Shown here: positions 8,301 through 16,768 of the stretch, in pieces
Layout: each line of letters opens with the position of its first letter
How positions within the stretch are numbered: position 1 is the stretch's first letter
Assembly: GCF_012726175.1 (NCBI RefSeq)
Contig: NZ_JAASAD010000011.1
Location: 62,001-126,000, forward strand
Reading direction: 5' to 3'
Source of the DNA: Micromonospora sp. HNM0581
GTDB taxonomy: Bacteria > Actinomycetota > Actinomycetes > Mycobacteriales > Micromonosporaceae
Length of the DNA stretch: 64,000 nt
The notes under the pieces: model-generated
Database searches by the model: none
The model's input: the letters and a program-made list of their open reading frames with translations, nothing else
Told to the model about the DNA's origin: nothing
Translations under genes and position numbers: made by a program

Positions 8301-10048
8301 TGGGCCGTCGTCCTCGCCGAATCCGACCCGGTCGCGCCCGGCACCGCGTGCAGATGCCGCTGCGGGCGGCCACCGCCGGCGGCACGCAGGGCGAGCACCG
8401 CGATGTCGTCGTGCTCGCGCTGGGCCAGCCAGTCGCAGGTCACCTGCTCGATCCGCTCGGCCAGAGCGGGCGCCGGCATCCGATGGCACCCGCCGAGCGC
8501 TTGCACCAGACGATCGGTGCCGAGCAGTTCCTCGCCCCACCGACCGCCCCGGGCCTCGGTGACTCCGTCGCTGTAGAGCAGGCAGGTCTCCCCCGGGGCG
8601 AGCCGGGTGGAAACCTGACCGATCCGCGGATCCGGCACCACACCGATGAGCATCCCGTTCAACGGCAACTGCTCCACCTCGCCGGAGGCGCGCAGCACCA
8701 GCGGCGGCAGGTGCCCGCCGCCGGCAAGCGTCAACCCCAGGCCACCGTCACGATGCGGACGGGCCACGCCCAGCACCATCGTGGCGAACCGGCCCTGACC
8801 GTGCGCCAGCGTCGTCTCCAGCAGCGTGTCGTTGAGCAGCCGCAGCAGCCGCGCCGGTTGCTGCTCGACCCGGTGCAGCGCGTGCAAGCACTGACGCAGC
8901 TGCCCGGTGAACACCGCCGCTTCGACCCCCTTACCGGAGACGTCGCCGAGGAAGAACACCGAGCCACCGTCGGGCAGCCGGTGTGACCCGTAGAAGTCGC
9001 CCCCGATGCGCAGGCCGGCCTGCGCTGGACGGTACGCCGTACCCCACTGCACCCCCGGTGCCGGCGCGGGCGCGACAGGCAGCAGGCTGGCCTGCAACAT
9101 GTCGGCCACCTCCGTCTGTTCGCGGTAGAGCAGTGCGGTGGTCAACGCCGCACCGGCCCGGGCAGCGAAGGCCCGGACCAGGTCCACGTCGTGCTCTGCG
9201 TACCAGCCGCCCGCCCCACGCGCGACGAGCAACACCCCCGCCGGCTCGTCCCGACCCGGCAACGGCACCAGGCGGGCCGCCACGTCGGCGGCGGAGCCGC
9301 CGGGCAGCCAGCCCGCGTCGACGGCCTGCTCGACCAGCCAGTCCACGGTGTGCGCGGCGCTGCCCCGCAGGCTGTCGGCGATCGCCGGGGGCAGCTGCGC
9401 CGCAGCCAGCACACCACGATCGACAGCGGGGGTCCCGTCCGCGTCCTGGCGAGCCCGCCACCATCGCGCCCGCCCGGATCGGGGCGCCGTGACCAGCACC
9501 GCCACCTCGGCCAGGGTCGGCACGGCGAGTCGGACCACGGCGGCAGCGGCACGATCCGGATGCATCGGGTTGCCCAGCTTGTCGCCGACGGTGGTGAGGA
9601 ACGCCGACCTCGACCGCTCGGCGGCCAGTTCCTCGGCCCGCTTCTCGTCCTCACTGACATCTTCGACGTACCAGCAGCTACGCCCGGCGGACAACGGCAC
9701 CTGACGCAACCGCAGCCGTCGGCCGTGGTGGCGCAGATACGACTCGTGGGAGGTCAGCTGCTCCACCGCCGCGAGCCTCCCGCCGACGACCGCCTCGGGC
9801 AGCAGACGTCGCGCGACCGGGCTGACGTGCCGCACGGAGCCGTCCGGGCCGCACAGCACCACGCCTTCGTGCAGATGTTCGGCGACCTCCGCCCAGTCTG
9901 CGGCGAGCTGCCCCCACGGTGGTTCCCCGGCGGCCGAGCCGGCCGCCGGCCGAGAGGTGGTCGGACGCCAGACGGGAACCCGGTCGACGCTCGGCGTGGC
10001 AGACCGTCCGTCGCCGGGGTCGAGGTCCCTGACGTCGGCACCTGTCAC
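8297..10048 (-). CDS. PAS-GAF-PP2C (SpoIIE/RsbU-type) Ser phosphatase
   Basis: 583 residues from GTG 10048, chosen because GAGG lies nine bases upstream; the frame stays open to 10315 but the added residues are basic and featureless. A PAS-like domain (about 50-150, EGVVLCGPDGSVRHVSP), a GAF-like domain (about 170-325) and a C-terminal SpoIIE phosphatase are present. Metal-binding Asp motifs are GGDFYGS, FLGDVSGKG, YSDGVTEAR and HDDIAVL. Such enzymes dephosphorylate STAS anti-anti-sigma proteins, and two STAS genes lie divergently next door. It is coupled by overlap to the cobalamin-binding protein, which may control it. Confidence 0.92.
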   Translation of the reverse strand: MTGADVRDLDPGDGRSATPSVDRVPVWRPTTSRPAAGSAAGEPPWGQLAADWAEVAEHLHEGVVLCGPDGSVRHVSPVARRLLPEAVVGGRLAAVEQLTSHESYLRHHGRRLRLRQVPLSAGRSCWYVEDVSEDEKRAEELAAERSRSAFLTTVGDKLGNPMHPDRAAAAVVRLAVPTLAEVAVLVTAPRSGRARWWRARQDADGTPAVDRGVLAAAQLPPAIADSLRGSAAHTVDWLVEQAVDAGWLPGGSAADVAARLVPLPGRDEPAGVLLVARGAGGWYAEHDVDLVRAFAARAGAALTTALLYREQTEVADMLQASLLPVAPAPAPGVQWGTAYRPAQAGLRIGGDFYGSHRLPDGGSVFFLGDVSGKGVEAAVFTGQLRQCLHALHRVEQQPARLLRLLNDTLLETTLAHGQGRFATMVLGVARPHRDGGLGLTLAGGGHLPPLVLRASGEVEQLPLNGMLIGVVPDPRIGQVSTRLAPGETCLLYSDGVTEARGGRWGEELLGTDRLVQALGGCHRMPAPALAERIEQVTCDWLAQREHDDIAVLALRAAGGGRPQRHLHAVPGATGSDSARTTAQ

Positions 10049-10246
10049 CAGCTTGAGCCTCGCTCCTTGTCGGTTCCGCAGCCGCTTCGAGCAGCGCGCA
10101 TCGTCGCGTCCAGGCCCCAGCCTACGCGGGTCTGCCGGTACCGCCACCCCGGCGACCGGGCGATCGGGTGCCGACCAGCGAACCGGCCAGGTGGTTGTTA
10201 CGATCCGAACGCCCCTGCCCGCCCGCCACCGCGGAAGGCGTGATCG

Positions 10247-10642
10247 TTGCTGTCCCACGGTCGCAGACCCGAGACGCCGCCGCTGCGCATGTCCGTCGAC
10301 CGGTCCGTCCCACACTCCCCCGTGATCCAGGTCGTCGGTGACCTCGCCTACATGACCGCCGCGCCGCTGCGCGTCGAGATCGACCGGACGATGGACACCG
10401 GCCTCATCACTCTAATACTCGACTTCGGCGGCCTGAAGTTCATCGACAGCACCGGACTCAGCGTCATCGTCCACGCGTGGCGCGAGGGACAGCAGCGGGG
10501 CGTCCGCGTGCGGTTGCGGTCGGTCCCCCGGTTCCTCGGGGCCATCCTCGACATGACCGGCGTCACCGGCCTGCTGGCCCGAGAGCCGACCGTCGTCGAG
10601 CCTGCCGGCGCCACACCCGACGACCGGTCCGTCACCGCATAG
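10247..10642 (+). CDS. STAS-domain anti-anti-sigma factor
   Basis: 131 residues from a TTG start at 10247, supported by GGAAGG eight bases upstream; an ATG at 10289 would remove 14 residues. The STAS core has the phosphorylatable Ser in FIDSTGLSVIVHAW. Family members bind an RsbW-type kinase/anti-sigma factor when unphosphorylated. It faces away from the PP2C gene across a 198-base shared promoter region, so the phosphatase is its natural partner. No anti-sigma kinase or sigma factor is encoded in this block. Confidence 0.9.
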   Translation: MLSHGRRPETPPLRMSVDRSVPHSPVIQVVGDLAYMTAAPLRVEIDRTMDTGLITLILDFGGLKFIDSTGLSVIVHAWREGQQRGVRVRLRSVPRFLGAILDMTGVTGLLAREPTVVEPAGATPDDRSVTA

Positions 10643-10703
10643 CGCCGGCCGCGAAACCTGCCCCGCAACTTGCGCCTCGCCGGCGTACTGGCAGCATGGG
10701 GTC

Positions 10704-11048
10704 ATGTCGGCACAGTTGTTGGTCATCGAGGTCGACCGGCACGACGCGGGGCACGCGGAGGTGCGGCTGACCGGCGACCTCGACTACGACAGTGCGCCGG
10801 AGCTCGTCGAGGTCGTCGCCACCCTGCGGCGCGACGGCTACCACCAGCTGGTCATCGACCTCGCCGGGGTGGTCATGTGCGACTCCTCCGGGTTGAGCGC
10901 GTTCGTGGTGGCCCACCGGGGCGGCTCCGCGCCGCTACGGTTGACCGGCGTCAACGCCACGCTGCGCCAGCTGCTGGACCGCACCGGCCTCGCCGAGTTA
11001 CTGGAGCTTCCACTGGTCGCCGGGGACGACGTGCAGGTCGCCGGCTGA
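10704..11048 (+). CDS. Second STAS-domain anti-anti-sigma factor
   Basis: 114 residues, 61 bases after the first STAS gene. Phosphoacceptor region VVMCDSSGLSAFVVAHR with the conserved Asp-Ser-Ser. It diverges clearly from the neighbouring paralogue, so the two probably serve different anti-sigma partners or different steps of one cascade (inference). A strong hairpin terminator follows. Confidence 0.9.
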   Translation: MSAQLLVIEVDRHDAGHAEVRLTGDLDYDSAPELVEVVATLRRDGYHQLVIDLAGVVMCDSSGLSAFVVAHRGGSAPLRLTGVNATLRQLLDRTGLAELLELPLVAGDDVQVAG

Positions 11049-11073
11049 CCCGGACGGGTCACCTGTCGAGGGT

Positions 11074-11106
11074 GGCCCCCGACCCTGGGACCAGGGGTCG
11101 GGGGCC
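11074..11106. terminator. Strong hairpin terminator
   Basis: A 15-bp GC-rich inverted repeat (11074-11088 against 11091-11106, one bulged G) separates the STAS gene from a convergent minus-strand gene. Confidence 0.75.
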
Positions 11107-11116
11107 GGAGGAAGGC

Positions 11117-11422
11117 TCACGGGACCGGGATCGGGTACCGGCCGACGCGGTGGTGCCGCGCGGCCGGTTCCGCATCCTCCGGTGGGCCCGAATCGGGAGT
11201 CCTGAACAGGTAGCGGACGAACTCCGCACCTGTGCCGTCGTCCTGCCCGCCGGGCCACTGGCCGGCACAGTCGACGCCGATCACCTCACGACCGCTGCCA
11301 TCGGCCTCTTCCACCAGCGCCCACAGGCTCACCGCGTAGCAGCGGGTGCCCTCCGGTGGTGTCAGCCGCCACCGGGCGTACCAACCGGGTCGCGCGGGGA
11401 CGATCTCGACTATCCGCTTCAT
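11117..11422 (-). CDS. Hypothetical protein (101 aa)
   Basis: The start is set at ATG 11422, with GGAAGG ten bases upstream (a GTG directly before it is equally possible). The product begins MKRIVEIVPARPGWYARW, contains TRCYAVSLWALVEE and VIGVDCAGQWPG, and has no signal peptide or membrane helix. The coding bias and ribosome binding site support a real gene; no family was recognised. The C-terminus (about 25 residues) is Pro/Arg/His-rich. Confidence 0.6.
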   Translation of the reverse strand: MKRIVEIVPARPGWYARWRLTPPEGTRCYAVSLWALVEEADGSGREVIGVDCAGQWPGGQDDGTGAEFVRYLFRTPDSGPPEDAEPAARHHRVGRYPIPVP

Positions 11423-11618
11423 CACGACCTGCCCTTCCGCAGTGCCTCGGAAGATCTCCGGTCCACCGCGATCGTCGGCCCAGTCCGGGTGACGGGCCCT
11501 CACCCCGGCCGGATGAAGCCTCGTCGAGGTCGTCGAGCCGCCACCGCCCGAGCGGGTCGTTCAGCGCAGCCGCCCACTCCGGTGCCCGCCTGGGCGCGCT
11601 CCTCGACCGAAGCCGCGC

Positions 11619-12920
11619 TCAGCGGACCCGCGCGGGCGTCTCGGGCGACGAACTCTCCAGCGGTACGGCGTTCGCCGAGATCAGTCCGAGCTGCGCCGCC
11701 GGTCGCGGCAGTACGGCGTCGAGAAGCCAGTCGGTACCCACCCTGGCCCGGTTGCCGGGCATCGCGAGCAGGTGGTAGCCACGGGTGACCGCCTTGGCGG
11801 GCAGGCCGGACAGCGACACCTTCAACGGGTTCGCCGCGGCCTGCTTACCACCCAGGTCGACCACCCAACCAAGATCGTGGTGCTTGTACGGCCGGCGGCG
11901 TCCCCGGCCGTACGAGGCGGCGATGTTGTGCGCGGCAAGCTTGCCCTGGCGCTGCGCGTGCTGGGCGGTCATCGTGCAGATCTCACCGGGCCGGGTCAGA
12001 TCCGGCACTGCGGCGGCGTCGCCGCAGGCGTAGACCTCGGGGAATCCGGGGACGGTGAGGTACTCGTCGACGACCAACCTCCCCTTCTCGGTCCGCAGGC
12101 CCAGGTCGGCCACGAACGGATCGGGGCGTACGCCCACGCACCAGACCAGCGAGCAGGTGGGCACGTACTCGCCGTCGGTGAGCTTCACCCCGTCGGAGGT
12201 GGCGACCGCAACCGAGGTGCCCATCCGCACGTCCACCCCCCGCCGGCGCAGCACCCGATCCGCGGTGACCGACATCCTGCGGTCCAGTTCCGGCAGCACG
12301 CGTGGGGCGACGTCCAGCAGCAGCCACCTGGGCCGGATCTTGAGCCGGGGGTGCTGGGCGGCCAGTTCGTCGGTGAACAGGATGCCGTGCGCGGCCACCT
12401 CGGTGCCGGTGTATCCGGCCCCCACCACCACGAACGTGGCGCGAGCCTGCTGCTCCGCCGGGTCCTCGGCCTGCTCGGCCAGTTCGATCTGCCGGACCAC
12501 GTGATCGTGCAGGTACAGCGCCTCCGGCAGGCCGCGGAAACCGTGCGCGTACTCGGTGACACCGGGAATCGGTAGGAGCTTGTTGACGCTGCCCACGGCC
12601 AGGACCAGTCGGTCGTACGCCAGCCGGTTGCGGTCCCCCTCCGGCTGGGTGAAGCCGACCCACCGGTTCTGCAGGTCGACGCTGTCGGCCTCGCCGATGA
12701 CCACCCGCACACCGTCGAGAGTGCCCGACAGTGGCACCGCGATCCGGCCCGGCTCCACCACGCCCGCCGCCACCTCCGGCAGCAGCGGAAGGTAGAGGAA
12801 GTAGTCGGTCGAGTTCAGCAGGACGATCTCGGCTCGGTCGCGGGCCAGCCGGTTCAACGTCTTCGCCGCGTGGTACCCGGCGAACCCGGCACCCACGATC
12901 ACCACACGAGGTTTCGTCAT
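11619..12920 (-). CDS. Type II NADH dehydrogenase (NDH-2)
   Basis: 433 residues from ATG 12920. Two dinucleotide-binding folds: FAD site VVIVGAGFAGYHAAK at the N-terminus and NAD(P)H site VVVGAGYTGTEVAAH near residue 165, plus the FAD-contact motif VYACGDAAAVP. This is the usual length and architecture of NDH-2, the single-subunit, non-proton-pumping enzyme that passes electrons from NADH to quinone at the inner membrane face. The longer frame to 13013 adds 31 residues without a ribosome binding site. A quinone-specific or other FAD-dependent disulfide-type oxidoreductase role cannot be excluded. Confidence 0.88.
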   Translation of the reverse strand: MTKPRVVIVGAGFAGYHAAKTLNRLARDRAEIVLLNSTDYFLYLPLLPEVAAGVVEPGRIAVPLSGTLDGVRVVIGEADSVDLQNRWVGFTQPEGDRNRLAYDRLVLAVGSVNKLLPIPGVTEYAHGFRGLPEALYLHDHVVRQIELAEQAEDPAEQQARATFVVVGAGYTGTEVAAHGILFTDELAAQHPRLKIRPRWLLLDVAPRVLPELDRRMSVTADRVLRRRGVDVRMGTSVAVATSDGVKLTDGEYVPTCSLVWCVGVRPDPFVADLGLRTEKGRLVVDEYLTVPGFPEVYACGDAAAVPDLTRPGEICTMTAQHAQRQGKLAAHNIAASYGRGRRRPYKHHDLGWVVDLGGKQAAANPLKVSLSGLPAKAVTRGYHLLAMPGNRARVGTDWLLDAVLPRPAAQLGLISANAVPLESSSPETPARVR

Positions 12921-13093
12921 TTCGGCCCGGTTCCCGCCGTACGCGGCGGCAAACGTCCTCGGCCAGTCGTCAGCCGCGATCGAGTGGCCTCGGGAACTGG
13001 AGGAAGGTGACACCTCGCAGGTCGAGCCAGGCGCGGTCGGAGCCGCGGACCAACCGCACCATCACTTCGATCGTACCGTCCATGATGGGAGGC

Positions 13094-14107
13094 TCACTTG
13101 CGCTCGGTGACGACCTCCTTGGCGCCCGGCACCACGTTACGGGTCGCACGGAGGCTGGTGTACGTGACCACGGTCAGCACAACGACGATGACCAGCAACG
13201 AGGCCACGGTGGGAATCTCCGGGACACCCTCCCAGACCCCGTGCGCCCAGTGCAGACCGAGCTTGACACCGATGAAGGCCAGGATGACCGCCAGGCCGTA
13301 GGTGAGGTGGACGAGCCGGCTCAACGCGGCGTGCAGCACGAAGTACAGTGCCCGCAGACCCAGCAAGGCGAAGGCGTTGGTGGCGAAGACGAGGTACGGG
13401 TCCTCGGTGATGCCGTAGACCGCCGGCACCGAGTCGACGGCGAAGACCACGTCGGTGGCGAGCACCGCCACCACTACGAGCGCGAGCGGGGTGAGCGCCC
13501 GGCGCCCGTCGACCTGGACGGTCATCTTGGTGCCGTGGTACTCGTGGACCACCGGCATGAACCGGCGCAGCAGACGCACCGAGCGCATGGAGCCGATGTC
13601 CACCGACTGCTCGTGCCCGGTGAACGCGTCGCGGAGCAGTTTGGCAGCGGTGAACAGCAGGATCAACGCGAAGATCAGGAAGGCGAAGTCCAGGGTCTGC
13701 AGGGCCGCGGCGCCGAGGGCGATGAACAGGCCCCGCAGCACGAGCGCCCCGGTGATGCCGAACAGCAGCACCCGCTGGGCGAGCACGGTCGGCACGGCGA
13801 AGGCGGCCAGCAGCAGCATGAAGACGAAAAGGTTGTCGACCGACAGCGATTTCTCGACCAGGTAGCCGGTGAGGTACTCGAAGCCGCGTTGGGAGCCGTA
13901 ACGGTGCCATACCCAGGCGCCGAAGAGCAGCGGCAGGGCTATGTAGAAGGCGGACCAGCCGAGTGCCTCCTTGAGTGACACCTCGTGCGGGCGCCGGGTC
14001 ACCAGGAAGTCCAGCACCAGCAGGGCGAGCACACCGAGCAGGGTGATCGCCCAGAGTGAGGGCGTACCTACCGAATCCAAGCCGGCCGCTACAGAGAAAT
14101 CGGACAT
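13094..14107 (-). CDS. TerC-family membrane protein, predicted manganese exporter
   Basis: 337 residues with about nine membrane helices and the family signatures VEKSLSVDNLFVFMLLL and TDVVFAVDSVPAVYGITEDP, whose buried Asp residues are the likely metal-binding sites. Relatives (Alx, YkoY/MeeY) export Mn(II). The leader is a yybP-ykoY manganese riboswitch with its own -10 box, which agrees with that role. A cytoplasmic loop of about 60 residues (RDAFTGHEQSVDIG...) separates the two halves. The stop lies about 170 bases before NDH-2 on the same strand. Confidence 0.92.
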   Translation of the reverse strand: MSDFSVAAGLDSVGTPSLWAITLLGVLALLVLDFLVTRRPHEVSLKEALGWSAFYIALPLLFGAWVWHRYGSQRGFEYLTGYLVEKSLSVDNLFVFMLLLAAFAVPTVLAQRVLLFGITGALVLRGLFIALGAAALQTLDFAFLIFALILLFTAAKLLRDAFTGHEQSVDIGSMRSVRLLRRFMPVVHEYHGTKMTVQVDGRRALTPLALVVVAVLATDVVFAVDSVPAVYGITEDPYLVFATNAFALLGLRALYFVLHAALSRLVHLTYGLAVILAFIGVKLGLHWAHGVWEGVPEIPTVASLLVIVVVLTVVTYTSLRATRNVVPGAKEVVTERK

Positions 14108-14111
14108 GGGG

Positions 14112-14232
14112 CCTCCTCGAACACCGTGTCATGTTCGAGGTCTCCTTCACCCACGTTTCGTGGGCAACCACCCGAGGCACGCTCCGGGCGCGCCGTACTG
14201 ACCGGCATGGTTCGTGGGAAGTACTCCCCTCG
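14112..14232 (-). promoter_or_regulatory. yybP-ykoY manganese riboswitch of the terC gene
   Basis: Reading the minus strand, P1 pairs CGAGG (14232-14228) with CCTCG (14140-14136). The conserved GGGGAGTA of the first loop directly follows the 5' strand, CGGTCAGTACGG lies in the second arm, and CCCACG-AAA-CGTGGG forms the arm before the conserved GAGACC. The 3' strand of P1 can instead pair within a perfect 9-bp hairpin, 14140-14132 with 14123-14115, which buries the Shine-Dalgarno (14118-14112). Manganese binding would stabilise P1, break this hairpin and turn translation on. Class assignment rests on the motif match; the switch mechanism is inferred from the pairing. Confidence 0.85.
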
Positions 14233-14240
14233 TGCAGACA

Positions 14241-14246
14241 AGGTTA
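14241..14246 (-). promoter_or_regulatory. -10 box of the terC riboswitch transcript
   Basis: TAACCT on the minus strand ends about eight bases before the riboswitch P1 stem, which places the RNA start at the aptamer's 5' end. Confidence 0.5.
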
Positions 14247-14328
14247 GGACAGCCGGTTCCGGCCCGCCAGGCGGGGCGTTGCCAGGTCCGGTGGGCTCGC
14301 TCACCGTCGGCAGCAGCCTGAACACGAC

Positions 14329-15516
14329 GTGAGCGCCTATCGTGAGCCGGTGACCGCAGATCTGGCGACCGGCCCGCTGGCGGGCGTACGGGTGGTGGAG
14401 CTGGCCGGGATCGGCCCGGGGCCGTTCGCCGCGATGATGCTCGCCGACCTCGGGGCCGAGGTGATCCGGGTCGACCGGGTCGGCGAGGTCGATACTGCCG
14501 CCTTCGGTACCCCGCATCCCGATCTGCTCAACCGGGGACGCCGCTCTATCGGGGTGGACCTGAAGTCCACCGACGGGCGCGAGGTGGCTTTGGCCCTGAT
14601 CGGTGCCGCGGACGTCCTCGTCGAGGGATTTCGGCCCGGGGTCACCGAGCGGCTCGGTGTCGGCCCGGCCGACTGCCACGCGGTCAACCCGAGGCTGGTC
14701 TACGGGCGGATGACCGGGTGGGGGCAGGACGGCCCCAATGCCCCGTACGCCGGGCACGACATCGACTATCTGGCGCTCACCGGCGCGCTGCACGGTGTCG
14801 GACGACCGGACGAGCCCCCGGTGCCACCGATGAACCTGCTCGGCGACTTCGGTGGCGGCGGCATGATGCTCGCCCTCGGTGTGGTCAGCGCACTGTACGC
14901 GGTGCGCGGAGGCGCGACCGGTCAGGTCGTCGACGCGGCGATCGTGGACGGAGTGGCGGTGCTCAGCACCCAGATCCACGCGTTGCGGGAACTCGGCATG
15001 TGGCGTAACGCGCGCGGTACGAATCTGCTCGACGGCGGTGCGCCGTTCTACGACACGTACGAGTGCGCCGACGGACGTTATCTCGCCGTCGGCGCACTGG
15101 AGCCCCGCTTCTACGACGAACTGGTCCGGCTGACGGGCTTCCCGCTGCCCCCCGACGAGCCGGTCGACCGGACCGACCCGGGAAACTGGCCGGTGTTGCG
15201 GGCGGCCTGGGCGCGCCTGTTCCGCAGCCGGACCCGCGACGAGTGGGCGGCACTGCTCACCGCTTCGGACGCCTGCGCCGCACCGGTGCTGGACTGGCAC
15301 GAGGCCCCGCAGCACCCGCACCTTGCCGCCCGGGAGACGTTCGTGCGCCGCGACGGGGTCGTTCAGCCTGCTCCGGCGCCCCGGTTCTCCGCCACCCCGA
15401 CCGCGATCCGACGACCGCCGCCCTGGCCGGGCGAGCACACCGACCAGATCCTCGCCGAGGTCGGCTTCGACCGGGACCGGATCGCCCGGCTGCGCGCCGC
15501 CGGAGCGATCGGCTGA
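14329..15516 (+). CDS. Family III CoA-transferase / alpha-methylacyl-CoA racemase
   Basis: 395 residues from GTG 14329. The fold signature PLAGVRVVELAGIGPGPFAAMMLADLGAEVIRVD opens the protein. Residues matching the racemase catalytic set are present: His in GHDIDYLAL, Asp in LLGDFGGGGM and Glu in YDTYECADGRYL. Family members epimerise 2-methylacyl-CoA or move CoA between acids; the intact His/Asp/Glu set favours the racemase (Amacr/MCR) reading, acting in branched-chain or sterol side-chain fatty acid oxidation. It is divergent from the terC leader and stands alone. Confidence 0.88.
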   Translation: MSAYREPVTADLATGPLAGVRVVELAGIGPGPFAAMMLADLGAEVIRVDRVGEVDTAAFGTPHPDLLNRGRRSIGVDLKSTDGREVALALIGAADVLVEGFRPGVTERLGVGPADCHAVNPRLVYGRMTGWGQDGPNAPYAGHDIDYLALTGALHGVGRPDEPPVPPMNLLGDFGGGGMMLALGVVSALYAVRGGATGQVVDAAIVDGVAVLSTQIHALRELGMWRNARGTNLLDGGAPFYDTYECADGRYLAVGALEPRFYDELVRLTGFPLPPDEPVDRTDPGNWPVLRAAWARLFRSRTRDEWAALLTASDACAAPVLDWHEAPQHPHLAARETFVRRDGVVQPAPAPRFSATPTAIRRPPPWPGEHTDQILAEVGFDRDRIARLRAAGAIG

Positions 15517-15526
15517 GTGGATCGGA

Positions 15527-15943
15527 TCAGCTTCGGCCGCGACGTAGGGTCGCACCGGGTGCCAGGGCGGGCTCCACCATGTCCCGGTAGTCACGGGGTA
15601 GCTGCACCACCAGCTCGTCGAACTCTCCGCCGGTGACAGCCTCCCGAATGGTGGTGAACACCGCTCGTGCCGCATCCCGGGCGGCTGGTTCGGCAACCCC
15701 GGCGCGTACGGCCACCCGGGCGACGAACTCGGCCGCACCGAACCGCTCCGCCGCCTCGATGTCCGGGGTCGGACGCATCGGCAGCCGCAGCGGGGCGGGC
15801 AGTTGCACGGCCAGATCCAGCACCTCGCCGCCGGTCAGCCGCTCGGCCAGCGTCTCGAGCGTCGCCCGGATCAGCTCCGCCGCCCGCGACGACGAGGTAG
15901 CGGTGCGTTGGGCGACCTGGTCGACGAACGTGTCGTAGTTCAT
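15527..15943 (-). CDS. DUF2267 protein
   Basis: 138 residues with two copies of the family's helical motif (VDQVAQRT...AAELIRATLETLAERLTGGEVLDLAVQLP and the second half ending GGEFDELVVQLPRDYRDMV). No signal or membrane segment. DUF2267 proteins are frequent in actinomycetes and are often near DUF2795 or stress genes; biochemical function is unknown. The gene is convergent with the CoA-transferase, with only ten bases between stops. Confidence 0.85.
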   Translation of the reverse strand: MNYDTFVDQVAQRTATSSSRAAELIRATLETLAERLTGGEVLDLAVQLPAPLRLPMRPTPDIEAAERFGAAEFVARVAVRAGVAEPAARDAARAVFTTIREAVTGGEFDELVVQLPRDYRDMVEPALAPGATLRRGRS

Positions 15944-16089
15944 CGGGTACCCCCTCCGTCCGGCGGTTACCCATCCATCGGGTCACGAAACGGCGACCGC
16001 CTTTCCGTCCGACTCAGCGCGTGAGGGGCCCCACGACGGGTATCCGCGGCCGGTCGTGACCGGACCGGAGCCCGGGAGGAGCCGACACC

Positions 16090-16362
16090 ATGGCAAGTTA
16101 CGCCGACATCCTGCGATACCTGTCCGACTTGGACTATCCCGCGGGCAAGAACGAGGTGGTACGCGAGGCCGAGCGCGAGGGGGCGCCGCCGGACGTGCTG
16201 CAGGCCCTGCGTGCGCTGCCTCCGGTGGACTACGCGAACGGCAACCAGGTGGCCCGGTCGGCCGGCATCGAGGCGGACCCAGAGATCACAGACGCGCAGC
16301 GCGGCGCCCGGGGCCGCGACAAACGGCACCAGCGGGTGTCCCAACACCTGCGCAGCATCTGA
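16090..16362 (+). CDS. DUF2795 protein
   Basis: 90 residues, GGGAGGAG upstream of ATG 16090. The DUF2795 core (YADILRYLSDLDYPAGKNEVVREAEREGAPPDVLQALRALPPVDY) is a small helical domain resembling DNA-binding folds, followed by a basic tail. Divergent from the DUF2267 gene with a shared 146-base promoter region. Function unknown. Confidence 0.85.
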   Translation: MASYADILRYLSDLDYPAGKNEVVREAEREGAPPDVLQALRALPPVDYANGNQVARSAGIEADPEITDAQRGARGRDKRHQRVSQHLRSI

Positions 16363-16768
16363 ACTGCTCAGCGGTGCCGGCGGCGGACCCGTTGGCGAGG
16401 GCACCTGCCGATCCGAACGCACGGGGACACCCCGACCGCGAACCGCAGTCGGGGGCGCCCCTGCGTAACCGCCTGCCCTGGCGACCGTGCGCCCGAACCG
16501 GGCGCAGCCACCAGGCGGCCGACAGCCACCCGAACCGGGTGGCTGCGCGTCAGTAAGATCAGCCTACCGCACGACATCAGCCGAATGGCCAGTAGGTGCC
16601 CGCCGAAGGGCCGCGACACCGGGATGTGATGCCATTGCCCGGATCGGCGGTCGCCACACCGGGCGGTCGGGTCTCGGCGGGCGTCGCTTCGGCACGCTCC
16701 ACGATCCGACGCTACGCCCGCCCGGGTCACCCACCCTCAGTGCCGGTCAGCGGGCACCCCGGTGGGTT
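16363..16768. other. Intergenic region with terminator and no gene
   Basis: About 400 bases between convergent genes. Apart from the hairpin at 16502-16548, no frame with a ribosome binding site or coherent coding pattern was seen. Confidence 0.5.
16502..16548. terminator. Nested hairpin terminator
   Basis: An inner 10-bp perfect stem (16523-16532 with 16536-16545, loop AAC) competes with an outer 11-bp repeat (16502-16512 with 16538-16548). Two mutually exclusive stems share the same 3' arm between convergent genes. Confidence 0.65.
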
